64,000 bases of DNA from Belnapia sp. F-4-1. GTDB lineage: Bacteria > Pseudomonadota > Alphaproteobacteria > Acetobacterales > Acetobacteraceae. Position 1 is the stretch's first letter. Each line of letters starts with the position of its first letter. The notes beneath the pieces were generated by a model. That model worked only from the letters and a program-made list of their open reading frames with translations. It made no database searches and was not told the origin of the DNA. This document shows positions 8,782 to 17,141 of the stretch, piece by piece. Both the position numbers and the translations under genes were made by a program. The DNA lies in the NCBI RefSeq assembly GCF_000802185.1, contig NZ_KN676113.1, forward strand, positions 5,262,789 to 5,326,788, read 5' to 3'.

Positions 8782-9537
8782 ATGGCAAGGCTCCAGGGCA
8801 AGGTCGCCCTCATCACCGGCGCGGGCACCGGCATCGGCCGGGCGACGGCGGAACTCTTCGCGCGCGAGGGGGCGCGGGTGGCGATTGCCGAGCTCGACGC
8901 CACCGCAGGCGAGGAGACGGCGCAGCGCGTCGCAGCCAGCGGGGGCGAGGCCATCGCCATCCCCACCGATGTGCGGGAGGAGGCGCAGGTGGAGGCCGCC
9001 ATCCGCCACACCGTGCAGCATTGGGGGCGGCTCGACGTGCTGCACAACAATGCCGGCGGCTCGACGCTGGAGGACGGCCCGGTGACCGAGGCGCCGATCG
9101 GCGAGTTCTGGCGCGCCATCACGCTCGACCTCTTCGGCACCTTCCTCGGCTGCCGCTTCGGCATCCCGGCGATCATCGCCTCGGGCGGCGGGGCGGTGAT
9201 CAACATGGCGTCCATCGTGGCGCTGATGGGCTTCCCGGGGCGGGATTGCTACACGGCGGCCAAGGGCGGCGTCGCGGCGCTGACCCGCTCGCTCGCCGTC
9301 GAATACGCGGCGCAGCGGGTGCGGGTGAATGCCATCGCGCCCTGCGTCACCCTCACCCCAAGGGTCGAGCGGCTGCTGGCCGGCAACGCGGCGGCGCGGC
9401 AGGTGGCGGAGGGGCACCTGCTCGGTCTCGGCCAGCCGATGGACATGGCGCAGGCGGCGCTCTGGCTCGCCTCCGACGAGAGCCGGATCGTCACCGGCCA
9501 GGTGATCCCGGTCGATAGCGGGGCGGTGGCGGCATGA
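8782..9537 (+). CDS. SDR-family NAD(P)-dependent oxidoreductase
   Basis: 251 residues, a classical short-chain dehydrogenase. The cofactor motif TGAGTGIG is at residues 12-19, NNAG at 89-92, and the catalytic triad is Ser144, Tyr157 and Lys161 (YTAAK). Start chosen at MARLQGKVALITG behind a GGGAAGGAAA ribosome site; an earlier ATG at 8713 would add residues with no family match. The acidic residue after beta-2 (IAELD) suggests NAD rather than NADP preference. First gene of a rightward trio with the HIBADH-like enzyme and a DUF2188 protein. Confidence 0.93.
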   Translation: MARLQGKVALITGAGTGIGRATAELFAREGARVAIAELDATAGEETAQRVAASGGEAIAIPTDVREEAQVEAAIRHTVQHWGRLDVLHNNAGGSTLEDGPVTEAPIGEFWRAITLDLFGTFLGCRFGIPAIIASGGGAVINMASIVALMGFPGRDCYTAAKGGVAALTRSLAVEYAAQRVRVNAIAPCVTLTPRVERLLAGNAAARQVAEGHLLGLGQPMDMAQAALWLASDESRIVTGQVIPVDSGAVAA

Positions 9538-9590
9538 TGCTGCCCGACGACCGGAGCGCCGAACTGGCCCACCATGCGAAGGAAGCAAGC

Positions 9591-10478
9591 ATGACAAGCA
9601 TTGGCTTCATCGGCCTCGGCCAGATGGGCGCGCCGATGGCGGCGCGGCTGCTCGGCCCGGATGTGGCGCTGCATGTCTTCGACCCGCGGCCGGAGGCGGT
9701 GGCGGGGCTCGCGGCGCAGGGCGCCATCGGCTGCGCCAGCGCGCGGGCCGTCGCCGATGCGGCGGAGATCGTCCTCGCCTGCCTGCCCAATGGCCAGGTC
9801 AGCGAGGCAGTCGCGGGCGAGGTCGCCGGTGGCGGCGCCGTCAAACTTTATGCCGAGATGTCCACCATCGGCCGCGCGATGGTCGAGGGCATCGCGGCGC
9901 GGCTCGCGGAGCGCGGCATCGCCGTGGTGGATGCGCCGATCAGCGGCGGCCCCTCGGGCGCGCGGGCGGGGACCCTCGCCATGCTCGCCGCTGGCGCGCC
10001 GGAGGCGGTGGCGCGGCTCAGGCCCTGGCAGGAGCGGATCGGGCGCGTGGTCTTCACCCTCGGCGAGCGGCCGGGGCAGGCGCAGGTGATGAAGCTCGTC
10101 AACAACCTGGTCTTCGCCGCCAACATGGTCGCCGGCTTCGAGGGGCTCGCCATGGGCGCCAAGGCGGGGCTCGACCCCGATACCATGCTGGCGATGCTGA
10201 ATGCCGGGACGGGGCGCAGCGTCGTCACCGAGCGCGTGGCGGAGGAAGTGCTAGCGGGGCGCTTCGCCTTCGGCGCGGCGATCGCGGTGGTGGACAAGGA
10301 TGTGAAGCTTGGCCTCGCCGAGGCGGCCTCGCTCGACGTGCCGATGTGGGCGATCGAGCAGGCGGCGCGGGTCTGGCGCTTCGCCGCCGGGCATGGGATG
10401 GCGGGGGAGGACATCTCGGCGCTGGCGCGGCTGGTGGAAGGCTGGGCGGGGGCGGAGATCAGGAGCCGGAAGGAGTGA
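9591..10478 (+). CDS. NAD(P)-dependent beta-hydroxyacid dehydrogenase (HIBADH/GarR family)
   Basis: 295 residues, the family length. The N-terminal Rossmann motif GFIGLGQMG is at residues 5-13, the substrate block DAPISGGPSGARAGTLAML follows, and the catalytic Lys sits in QVMKLVNNL. Members reduce or oxidise 3-hydroxyisobutyrate, tartronate semialdehyde and similar acids; the exact substrate is unknown. ATG 9591 has an AAGGAAG site seven bases upstream; the alternative ATG at 9534, which overlaps the SDR stop, would add 19 non-conserved residues but could mediate coupling. Co-transcribed with the SDR gene. Confidence 0.9.
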   Translation: MTSIGFIGLGQMGAPMAARLLGPDVALHVFDPRPEAVAGLAAQGAIGCASARAVADAAEIVLACLPNGQVSEAVAGEVAGGGAVKLYAEMSTIGRAMVEGIAARLAERGIAVVDAPISGGPSGARAGTLAMLAAGAPEAVARLRPWQERIGRVVFTLGERPGQAQVMKLVNNLVFAANMVAGFEGLAMGAKAGLDPDTMLAMLNAGTGRSVVTERVAEEVLAGRFAFGAAIAVVDKDVKLGLAEAASLDVPMWAIEQAARVWRFAAGHGMAGEDISALARLVEGWAGAEIRSRKE

Positions 10479-10484
10479 CGGCGG

Positions 10485-10724
10485 ATGGCAAAGATCCACT
10501 ACAAGATCGTCCAGCATGATGGCGGCTGGGCCTACAAGCTCGGCGATGTCTTCTCGGAGTCCTTCCCCACGCATGACGCGGCGATGCGGGCGGCGAAGCG
10601 CGTGGCGCAGGAGCAGCACATCCCCGGCAACGACGCCTACATCGAGTACCAGGACGAGACGGGCGAATGGCGCACCGAGTATTCGGCGGGCGGTGACCGG
10701 CCGGATGCGGATGTGACCGACTAG
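10485..10724 (+). CDS. DUF2188 domain small protein
   Basis: 79 residues matching the DUF2188 pattern: VQHDGGWAYKLGDVFSESF, then a helix THDAAMRAAKRVAQEQ, and a final strand IEYQDETGEWRTEY. Function unknown for the family. It begins six bases after the dehydrogenase stop and is the last gene of that operon. Its TAG overlaps the TAG of the convergent glycosyltransferase gene: the CTAG at 10721-10724 serves as stop on both strands. Confidence 0.8.
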   Translation: MAKIHYKIVQHDGGWAYKLGDVFSESFPTHDAAMRAAKRVAQEQHIPGNDAYIEYQDETGEWRTEYSAGGDRPDADVTD

Positions 10725-11644
10725 GCAGCCACCAGCGCTGCCAGCGCCGTGCGGACCTCGGCCACCTCCAGCGCCGCGAGGCGTGGGTGGCGGAGGACGG
10801 CCACGACGCGGCCGCGCGGGGCGCAGAGGGCCGGGTCGCTCTCCGGGCCGAACAGCGCGAGGGTCGGGCAGCCGGCGGCGGCGGCCAGGTGGGTCGGGCC
10901 GGTATCATTGCCGATGGCGAAGGCGGCGCGACGGGCGACGGCGCCGAGGCCGGCGAGGCTGGTGCGGCCGGTCAGGTCGATCACCGCCCCGGGCCGGGCG
11001 GCGGCGATGGCGGCGGCGAGCGGCGCCTCGGCCGGGCCGCCGATGACGGCGACGGGCAGGTCGAGGCCGGCGGCGAGCGCGGCGAAGCGCTCCACCGGCC
11101 AGCGCTTGCCGGGGCGGCCGGGCGAGGCGCCGGGGATCAGCAGGGCGAAGCGTGCCGGCAGGCCGAGGCTGGAAATGTCGTCATCCAGCCAATCCAGGGC
11201 GGGGGCGGGGAAGTCGGCGATGCCGGCCATCTCCAGCTGCTCGCGCTGGCGCTCGGCGGTGTGCATCAGGTCCCGTGCGGGGTTGGCATGGGGAAGGCTG
11301 GCGCCGGGGGCGATGCCGGACCATTCGGCGCCGCCGCCGACCATCAGCCGGTAGCGTGAGGAACGGGACGAAGTCTGCAGGTCATAGACCCGCCCGAAGC
11401 GGGCGGCGCGCAGGCGGCGGGCGAGGCGCCAGACGGCAGGCAGGTCGGTCCAGGCAGGACGGCCATCCTCCCAGATGCGGTCGAACCAGGGGCTGCGGCG
11501 CAGCAGGCCGGCATAGGGCGGCGTCGTCAGCAGGGTGACCTCGGCGCCCGGGTGATGGGCGCGGATCGCGGCGAAGGGGCCGAAGGCCTGCACCACGTCG
11601 CCGAGCGCGGCGAGCTTGATGACGAGGATCCGGCCGGCCGTCAT
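10721..11644 (-). CDS. Glycosyltransferase family 9 (heptosyltransferase-like)
   Basis: 307 residues. The ADP-heptose:LPS heptosyltransferase fold starts with ILVIKLAALGDVVQAFGPFAAI and ends with the sugar-nucleotide-binding FAIGNDTGPTHLAAAAGCPTLALFG. These enzymes build the lipopolysaccharide inner core on the cytoplasmic side of the inner membrane. The ATG overlaps the stop of the GT4 gene by four bases (11641-11644). With the GT4 enzyme it probably extends LPS core or a surface glycan. Confidence 0.9.
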   Translation of the reverse strand: MTAGRILVIKLAALGDVVQAFGPFAAIRAHHPGAEVTLLTTPPYAGLLRRSPWFDRIWEDGRPAWTDLPAVWRLARRLRAARFGRVYDLQTSSRSSRYRLMVGGGAEWSGIAPGASLPHANPARDLMHTAERQREQLEMAGIADFPAPALDWLDDDISSLGLPARFALLIPGASPGRPGKRWPVERFAALAAGLDLPVAVIGGPAEAPLAAAIAAARPGAVIDLTGRTSLAGLGAVARRAAFAIGNDTGPTHLAAAAGCPTLALFGPESDPALCAPRGRVVAVLRHPRLAALEVAEVRTALAALVAA

Positions 11645-12756
11645 GCCAATTCCCGGTAGACGGCGAGCGTCGCCGCCTGCATCGCGGCCGTGGTGTAGTG
11701 GGCGAGCACATGGGCGCGGGCGGCCTCGCCGACCGCGGCACGGCGGGCGAGCGGCAGGCCGAGCGCATGGCGGATGGCGCGGGCCAGGGCCTCCGGGTCG
11801 CAGGGGGGGACGCGCCAGCCGGTCTCGTTCTGCATCACCGTCTCGCGCGGGCCGCCGAGATCGGCGGCGATCACCGGGCGGGCCATGGCCTGGGCCTCGA
11901 TCACCGTGCGGCCGAAGGCCTCGGGCTCGGTCGAGCAATGCAGGACGAGGTCGGCGAGCAGCAGGGCGGCCGGCACGTCCTCGACATGGCCGGCGAAGCG
12001 CAGCCGGTCACCGAGGCCGAGGCGGGCCGCCTCCGCCTCCAGCTCGCGGCGGTAGCGAGGGCCGTCGCCGACCAGCACGGCAATGGCCTCGGGCGGCAGG
12101 TGGGCCATGGCCCGGAGCAGCACCCCCTGCCCTTTCCAGCGGGTGATGCGGCCGGGGAGCATCAGCACCGGTCGGCCCTCCGGCAGGCGCCATTCGGCGC
12201 GAAGCGCGGCAAGGCGGCCGGGCGGGACCAGCGCCGGATCGAAGCTGCGGGGATCGACGCCACGGGGGATGATGCGGATGCGCGCCGGGTCGGTGCCGTG
12301 GCGCTCGCGGATATGGGCGGCGATGAAGTGGCTGATGGCGATGACACGCTCGCCCTTCGCCATGACCGAGTTGTAGAGCCGCTTGCCCGGGACGCCCTCG
12401 TTGTAGGTGCCGTGATAGGTGGTGACGAAGTGGGCGCCCGCCCGCCGCGCCGCCAGCATCGCCGACCAGGCGGGTGCGCGCGAGCGGGCATGGACGATGC
12501 CGACGCCTTCCGCCGCCGCCAGCCGGGCCAGGGCGCCGGCATTGCGGAGGATGCCCCAGGGCGCCTTGGTGCGCAGCGGCAGGGTGACGTGGGTGGCGCC
12601 GAGCCGTTCCAGCGGCCCGACCAGTGGGCCGCCGGCCGAGGCGACGAGGGCGCGGCCGCCGGCGGCGATGATGGCCTCGGCGATCTCGAGCGTGCCGCGC
12701 TCCACCCCGCCGGCGACGAGGCTCGGCAGCACTTGGAGGATGGGCGGCAGGCTCAC
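11641..12756 (-). CDS. Glycosyltransferase family 4
   Basis: 371 residues, GT-B fold. N-terminal LQVLPSLVAGGVERGTLEIA is the typical acceptor-side glycine loop. The donor-side EX7E motif is EAFGRTVIE, followed by RPVIAADLGGPRETV. Likely transfers a hexose in LPS or exopolysaccharide synthesis. It overlaps both neighbours by four bases, with the Ldh-family dehydrogenase upstream and GT9 downstream, an unusual partner for glycosyltransferases. Confidence 0.92.
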   Translation of the reverse strand: MSLPPILQVLPSLVAGGVERGTLEIAEAIIAAGGRALVASAGGPLVGPLERLGATHVTLPLRTKAPWGILRNAGALARLAAAEGVGIVHARSRAPAWSAMLAARRAGAHFVTTYHGTYNEGVPGKRLYNSVMAKGERVIAISHFIAAHIRERHGTDPARIRIIPRGVDPRSFDPALVPPGRLAALRAEWRLPEGRPVLMLPGRITRWKGQGVLLRAMAHLPPEAIAVLVGDGPRYRRELEAEAARLGLGDRLRFAGHVEDVPAALLLADLVLHCSTEPEAFGRTVIEAQAMARPVIAADLGGPRETVMQNETGWRVPPCDPEALARAIRHALGLPLARRAAVGEAARAHVLAHYTTAAMQAATLAVYRELA

Positions 12757-13802
12757 GCGGCGATGGGGCTCGGCATGGCGAGGCCGGCGGCGGCGGCGCG
12801 GGCGGCGAGCGCGGGCGGGATGGAGGGGTGGAGGGCGACGCCCTGCGCCATTGCCTCCGCGCGGCGCTGCCAGGCGCGCTCGCCGGGGAGGCGGGGCGGT
12901 TGGCCGGCGGCGACGGGCGGGTTGGTGCGGACGGCCTCGGCGAGCCAGCCGCTCTCGCGAAGGAAGCCCTCCGCCCCGCCGAAGCGGGCCGGGTCGATCA
13001 CCAGGACCAGGACATTGGCGCCCCAGCCGCTGGGCGCCTCGGCGCGGCCATGGCCGGCAAGGCCCGAGGTCAGCGCCTCGACCAGCAGCCCGAGGCCGAA
13101 GCCCTTGTGGCCGGCGGCCATGCCGCCCAGCGGCAGCAGGGTGCCGTCCTCGAAGAAAGCTTCCGGGTCGTCCGTGGGCTGGCCTTCGGCGGTGAGCAGG
13201 GCATCAAAGGGGAAGCGGGTACCCTCGGCGCGGCGCCGGGCGGTCATGCCGTTGGTGGTGATGGACATGGAGATGTCGATCATCACCGGCCCGTCCGGGC
13301 CGGGCCAGCCGGCGGCGAGCGGGTTCGGCGTGATGATGCGGCGGGTGCCGCCCCAGGGGGCGACGGAGGCCGTCGCCGGGTCGGAGGACCAGATCTGGGC
13401 GACGAGGCCGCGCTGCACCAGGCGCGGGAGGTAGGCGGCGAGGCAGCCGATATGATGGCAACGGCAGATGGCCACGGCCGAGAGGCCGTATTCCGCGGCA
13501 CGGTCGGCGGCGAGGTCGCCGGCGCGGCGGACCAGCCAGGGACCGGGGAGCTTGCCGCCGTCCCAGGTCTCGACGACCGGGGTGCCGGAAAGGACCGTGG
13601 GCTCCCCCCTGCCCTGCATGTCGCCGCTGGCGAGGCCGTCGAGATAGGGCGGCAGCAGGGCGAGGCCGTGGGTGTCATGGCCCATCAGGTCGCCCTCGAC
13701 CAGGATCTCGGCCACCACCCCGGCCCTGTCGGCATCCATGCCGCCGGCCGCGAAGAGGGCGGCGGCGAGGGTGGTGAGGTCGGCATGGGCGTAGCGGGTC
13801 AT
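12753..13802 (-). CDS. Ldh/YbiC-family (malate/L-lactate-type) NAD(P)-dependent dehydrogenase
   Basis: 349 residues of the non-Rossmann malate/lactate/sulfolactate dehydrogenase family. Signatures are GDLMGHDTHGLALLPPYLDG at the substrate site, ICRCHHIGCLAAYLPRLV, ITPNPLAAGWPGPDGPVMIDIS and GGMAAGHKGFGLGLLVEALT. Members reduce 2-oxoacids or cyclic imines. First gene of the leftward trio with GT4 and GT9. A link to glycan synthesis is not obvious, and the overlap may simply reflect compact packing. Confidence 0.88.
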   Translation of the reverse strand: MTRYAHADLTTLAAALFAAGGMDADRAGVVAEILVEGDLMGHDTHGLALLPPYLDGLASGDMQGRGEPTVLSGTPVVETWDGGKLPGPWLVRRAGDLAADRAAEYGLSAVAICRCHHIGCLAAYLPRLVQRGLVAQIWSSDPATASVAPWGGTRRIITPNPLAAGWPGPDGPVMIDISMSITTNGMTARRRAEGTRFPFDALLTAEGQPTDDPEAFFEDGTLLPLGGMAAGHKGFGLGLLVEALTSGLAGHGRAEAPSGWGANVLVLVIDPARFGGAEGFLRESGWLAEAVRTNPPVAAGQPPRLPGERAWQRRAEAMAQGVALHPSIPPALAARAAAAGLAMPSPIAA

Positions 13803-13927
13803 CGGAGGCCTCGGCGCGATGGAGGGGTGTTCCTCGGGCCGGCGGGGGGATTCGTCAAGGCGGGGGTAAGGCGGTTCAAAACCTCAGTCAGAGATGCCGC
13901 AACGTCTTGTTTTGGCTGCGCACCAAG

Positions 13928-14004
13928 AGGAAAATTGAATGTTTGAAGGATTTAGGCGGAGGTCCCTGGTTCGAGACCACGACCCAAGCTCTGACAATTT
14001 TCCT
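13928..14004. repeat. 77-bp inverted-repeat element in an AT-richer gap
   Basis: In the 234-bp gap between the MCP gene and the Ldh operon, AGGAAAATTG (13928-13937) is the perfect reverse complement of CAATTTTCCT (13995-14004). Inside, GGTC..TGGT (13961-13970) pairs with ACCA.GACC (13976-13984) around a TCGAG loop, giving a second nested hairpin. The stretch is clearly lower in GC than both flanks. It could be the terminator of the ligase-MCP transcript, a small RNA or a short mobile-element relic. The T-arm-like GGTTCGAGACC is not part of a real tRNA. Confidence 0.5.
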
Positions 14005-14036
14005 ATACCAAACGAGCGGACGTCCTGTCCAGGAGT

Positions 14037-15410
14037 TCAGGCCGCCTCGCTCTGCAGAGCGGAGAGGAACGCCTTCAGTCCGCTCTGAAGTTCACGCTCC
14101 GTCTCGGTATCAGGGAAGACGAAGGCGAGTTGCAGCCCGTCGCTCATTCCAACAACGCGGCAGGCGACATCGGGCAGGCCATCGATCGTCAGACGCACCA
14201 GATCGCCGGATGCGACTGCGGCCCGGCTGTAGACCTTGGCGCCGCCGAGGGACAGGTTGGCGACCTGGCCGGCGACCGCTTCTCCACTGCCCGACGGCAG
14301 GACGGTGCAGCGACACCGCACCGGGATGCGCGGGTAGTGCCGCCGGTCGCCCTCCTCCAGGGTGGCGCGGACCAGGCCGACGAGCCGCCCCTGCAGCCCG
14401 TCGATCGCGGCCGCCACCTGGCCGGAGGTGCCATGCATCATCCCAATGGACATCCGGTTGTCGTCGAGCTTCGCCGCCGCGCCGACCACCTTGGCGGTCG
14501 CGGCCTGTGCCGCCCGCGAGGCATCCTCCGCCGCGCGGGCGACGCTGGCCGCGGTTTCCGCCTGGAGGGACATCGCCTGCTCGACGGTTGCGGAGATGCC
14601 GGCAAGATCGCGCACGCCGGCGAGGATTGTGTCGACGGCCTGGGTGGTCCGGGTGACGCGATCCAGCACCGCGGCGATCCGCTCGGCGATGGCGGCATTG
14701 GCCTTGGCGGCCTCCGCGGCAAGCTGCTTCACCTCGCCGGCGACGACGGCGAAGCCTTTGCCGGCCTCGCCTGCGCGCGCCGCCTCGATGGTCGCGTTCA
14801 ACGCCAGGAGGTTGGTCTGGCCGGCAATTCCCGCAATCAGCCGGGTGACGGCATTGATCTCGCCGGCGGCGACCGAGAGCTCGGCGACTAGGCGCTGCGC
14901 CTCCTCGCCCCGCTCGGCCATGGCGCGGGAGGTGGCGGCAGCGCGCGACACCTCTCCGGTCAGGTCCTGCACGACCTTGAGGATCGCGTCGGTGGCCTCG
15001 GCGGCGATGGCGGCTTCGGCCGCGCCGCGCTCGCTGTCGCCGCGGGCGGCCTGCATCTGATGCTCGAGCTCCATGCCCGAGGTTTCGAGCTGGTCAAGCT
15101 CCGCCTGCAGGTCGCGCGCGGCGGCGTTGACCTCGGCGACCGCCTCGCCCGCCTCCGCCTCAATGCGCGTGGCCATCGCCTCGACCGCCGAAGTTCGGTC
15201 CGCGACGGGTGGGGGCGGCGCCGAAGTGGGCGCTGCCTCCGGTAAGGGCTGGGGCGGCGGCACAGGCTGACGGCAAAGCCGCAGCAGGCCGAATAGCCCG
15301 AGCGCCAGCAGGGGCAGGCCGAGCCAGGGAATGCTGCTGCCGAGAGCAAGGCCGCCAGGCGCGAGGCCGAGCGTCGCCAAGGTGAGGAAGAGGTGCGGGT
15401 GGAGCTTCAT
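14037..15410 (-). CDS. Membrane-anchored MCP signalling protein with C-terminal PilZ domain
   Basis: 457 residues. Residues 5-50 form a short membrane hairpin, followed by a Pro-rich linker (50-70) and a long coiled coil. The methyl-accepting signalling tip is at about 191-230 ([20 protein letters not shown], then [18 protein letters not shown]), the CheA/CheW-contact region. Residues 355-450 form a PilZ domain with both c-di-GMP motifs: RxxxR at Arg357-Arg361 and NxSxxG at 385-390. No periplasmic ligand, PAS or HAMP domain is visible, so the input must come from elsewhere. The start overlaps the PYP-ligase stop by four bases (15407-15410), making PYP the obvious candidate input. Family calls are firm; the PYP link is inference from context. 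Confidence 0.9.
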   Translation of the reverse strand: MKLHPHLFLTLATLGLAPGGLALGSSIPWLGLPLLALGLFGLLRLCRQPVPPPQPLPEAAPTSAPPPPVADRTSAVEAMATRIEAEAGEAVAEVNAAARDLQAELDQLETSGMELEHQMQAARGDSERGAAEAAIAAEATDAILKVVQDLTGEVSRAAATSRAMAERGEEAQRLVAELSVAAGEINAVTRLIAGIAGQTNLLALNATIEAARAGEAGKGFAVVAGEVKQLAAEAAKANAAIAERIAAVLDRVTRTTQAVDTILAGVRDLAGISATVEQAMSLQAETAASVARAAEDASRAAQAATAKVVGAAAKLDDNRMSIGMMHGTSGQVAAAIDGLQGRLVGLVRATLEEGDRRHYPRIPVRCRCTVLPSGSGEAVAGQVANLSLGGAKVYSRAAVASGDLVRLTIDGLPDVACRVVGMSDGLQLAFVFPDTETERELQSGLKAFLSALQSEAA

Positions 15411-16618
15411 GCAGCAGCCTCCCAATCGGTGAGTTTACCAAGCTCGGATACGGGCAAGGCGGGGCCGCAATCGATGCGTACCGGCCGCTCGGGGGCGGAG
15501 AGGGCGCTGCGGCACCAAGCCTCCAGCTCGGCGGCAAGGCGCTGCGGCTCCGCCCCGGGGGCGGGGATGGCGAAGGCTTTCAACCTCGGTTCGGCCAGGC
15601 GGGAATCGAGCCGGACCACGCAATCGGCGACCAGCGGATGCTCGCGCAGGCGGGCGGCGATGCGGTCCGGGTAGACATTCACCCCGCCGACCTGCACGGC
15701 TCGGTCCTTGCGGCCATGCAGGTGGAACCCCCCCTGCTTGTCGAAGACGGCGTTATCGGGCAGCGGGACGGGTTGGCCGGTCTCGGCATCGACGATGCTG
15801 CCCGCCTCGCCAGGGCGCCACCAGGGCAGCAGGCGGAAGCTCTCCTCCGGCGCGATGCGGGTGGCGATGCCACCAGTTTCGGAACTGCCATAGACTTCCG
15901 TCACACGGCCGAAACCGACGCCGCGGAGCGCATGGTGGATCCCGGCGGGCAGCGGCGCGGTGGAGGAGACGGCCTCGACATCGGCGGGCAGGATGGCAGG
16001 GCCGATCGAGCGCAGCAGGCCCGAGAACCCTGTCGGGAAGCCGACCAGGAGATCGCCAGGCGCAACCTCCCGCAGCAACCGGCCAGGGGCGAGGGCGCGC
16101 GCATCCTGCACCGGCAGGCCGAGCAGGTCCGGCAGCAGGGCGGTGAAGAGGAAGCCATAGATATGGTGCGCAGGGACCAGGGCGAGGATGCGACGGCGGT
16201 CGGCGAAGCGCCCTGCCCAGTGGGCGCCCTCGGCCAGGAGGCGGGCGGCGGAATGTGTGCAGGGGCGGCGCTCGCCCGTGCTGCCGGAGGTCGTGACGGT
16301 AAGGCCCGAGACGCCCTCGGCGAGGGCGGCACGCACCACCTCGGCCCAGCCGGAAAGCGTATGGCGGGCCAGGAGGTAGTCCTCGATCCCTGTCTCATGC
16401 AGGTGGAAGAAGGCGTTGACGGCGGCGGCGCAGGTCAGGCGCTCGAGGCTGTCGAGCCCGAGGCCGGACTCGTCGAGCGCCAGGTCGGCGGGCCAGAGCG
16501 CGGCCTCCTCCGCCCGGATGCGGCGGCCGGCGGCGGTGAGCTCGGCGGCAAGCAGCGAGCGCAGGACGCGCAGCACGGCGCTTTCGGAGAGGTCGAGATG
16601 CTGTCGCGGCGTCATCAT
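15407..16618 (-). CDS. PYP-associated 4-coumarate:CoA ligase-like enzyme with ACP-like N-terminus
   Basis: 403 residues, shorter than plant 4CL (about 550) and in the range of the ligases that activate p-coumarate for photoactive yellow protein. Adenylation motifs: TTSGSTGE (A3, 109-116), YGSSETGG (A5, 243-250), [11 protein letters not shown] (A7/A8, 302-312) and the catalytic Lys395 in SELGKLTDW (A10). Residues 10-100 resemble an acyl carrier protein: LGLDSLERL places Ser57 exactly where ACPs carry phosphopantetheine, followed by helix-like [19 protein letters not shown]. It is divergent from pyp across 134 bp and coupled to the MCP-PilZ gene. Probable role: activating p-coumaric acid for thioester attachment to Cys68 of PYP. 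Confidence 0.88.
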   Translation of the reverse strand: MMTPRQHLDLSESAVLRVLRSLLAAELTAAGRRIRAEEAALWPADLALDESGLGLDSLERLTCAAAVNAFFHLHETGIEDYLLARHTLSGWAEVVRAALAEGVSGLTVTTSGSTGERRPCTHSAARLLAEGAHWAGRFADRRRILALVPAHHIYGFLFTALLPDLLGLPVQDARALAPGRLLREVAPGDLLVGFPTGFSGLLRSIGPAILPADVEAVSSTAPLPAGIHHALRGVGFGRVTEVYGSSETGGIATRIAPEESFRLLPWWRPGEAGSIVDAETGQPVPLPDNAVFDKQGGFHLHGRKDRAVQVGGVNVYPDRIAARLREHPLVADCVVRLDSRLAEPRLKAFAIPAPGAEPQRLAAELEAWCRSALSAPERPVRIDCGPALPVSELGKLTDWEAAA

Positions 16619-16650
16619 CGGCAGAGGATGCGCCCGCGTGCTGAATTTTG

Positions 16651-16690
16651 GGTAAATGCCGCGCGGGCGATGCCGGGACGGGCGTTTACC
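16651..16690. promoter_or_regulatory. Inverted repeat in the pyp / ligase divergent promoter region
   Basis: GGTAAATGCC (16651-16660) and GGCGTTTACC (16681-16690) form a 10-bp inverted repeat with one mismatch, with centres 30 bp apart (about three helical turns). It lies in the only space available for both divergent promoters (16619-16752). A shared operator for light- or growth-dependent control of pyp and the ligase-MCP pair is plausible. Confidence 0.45.
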
Positions 16691-16752
16691 GGATTTTCAG
16701 AAGAAGCGTGGCAGAGAGGAGCCGCATCATCCACAGCAAGGGAATGGTCGGC

Positions 16753-17127
16753 ATGGAGCTCATCAAGTTCGGGGCGGACAACCTCGAGAACCTGGTTGCG
16801 CAGGACCCGTCGCGGCTGAACCGCCTGCCCTTCGGTGCGGTCCTCGTCGATGCGAGCGGCAAGATCATGAAGTACAACAACGCCGAGGGCGAGATCACGG
16901 GACGCAAGCCGGAAGAGGTCGTCGGCAAGAACTTCTTCACGGATGTCGCACCTTGCACGCGCGGGCACCTCTTCCAAGGCAAGTTCCAGGAAGGCGTCAC
17001 CAAGGGCCAGGTGAACACGATGTTCGAATACGTCTTCGACCACAACATGGCGCCCGCCAAGGTGCGGGTGCACATGAAGTCGGCTTCGGTGAAGGATGGC
17101 GTCTGGATCTTCGTGAAGCGGGTCTGA
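16753..17127 (+). CDS. pyp: Photoactive yellow protein (PYP), blue-light photoreceptor
   Basis: 124 residues, against 125 in Halorhodospira halophila PYP; alignment by eye is gap-free after a one-residue offset. PAS-fold cytoplasmic blue-light sensor that carries p-coumaric acid as a thioester. All chromophore-pocket residues are present: Tyr41, Glu45, Thr49, Arg51 and Cys68 (equivalent to Tyr42, Glu46, Thr50, Arg52 and Cys69). FFTDVAPCT, NTMFEYVFDHNMAPAKVRVH and the terminal WIFVKRV are diagnostic. Start chosen at MELIKFGADNLEN with AAGGGA nine bases upstream; the ATG at 16744 is too close to that site. Divergent from its chromophore ligase. No tyrosine ammonia-lyase gene is in the window, so the source of p-coumarate is unknown. 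Confidence 0.97.
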   Translation: MELIKFGADNLENLVAQDPSRLNRLPFGAVLVDASGKIMKYNNAEGEITGRKPEEVVGKNFFTDVAPCTRGHLFQGKFQEGVTKGQVNTMFEYVFDHNMAPAKVRVHMKSASVKDGVWIFVKRV

Positions 17128-17141
17128 GCCTGGGTGGGTGG

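Noticed and set aside
13961..13984. T-arm-like GGTTCGAGACC suggesting a tRNA or att-site remnant
   Set aside because: The stem has a mismatch, there is no acceptor stem directly next to it, and no D or anticodon arm can be folded. It is better explained as the inner hairpin of the inverted-repeat element.
16648..16752. Upstream start for pyp giving a 35-residue extension
   Set aside because: It would cross the operator-like inverted repeat, and the extension is Arg/Ser-rich with no PYP counterpart. The 124-residue form matches known PYP length.
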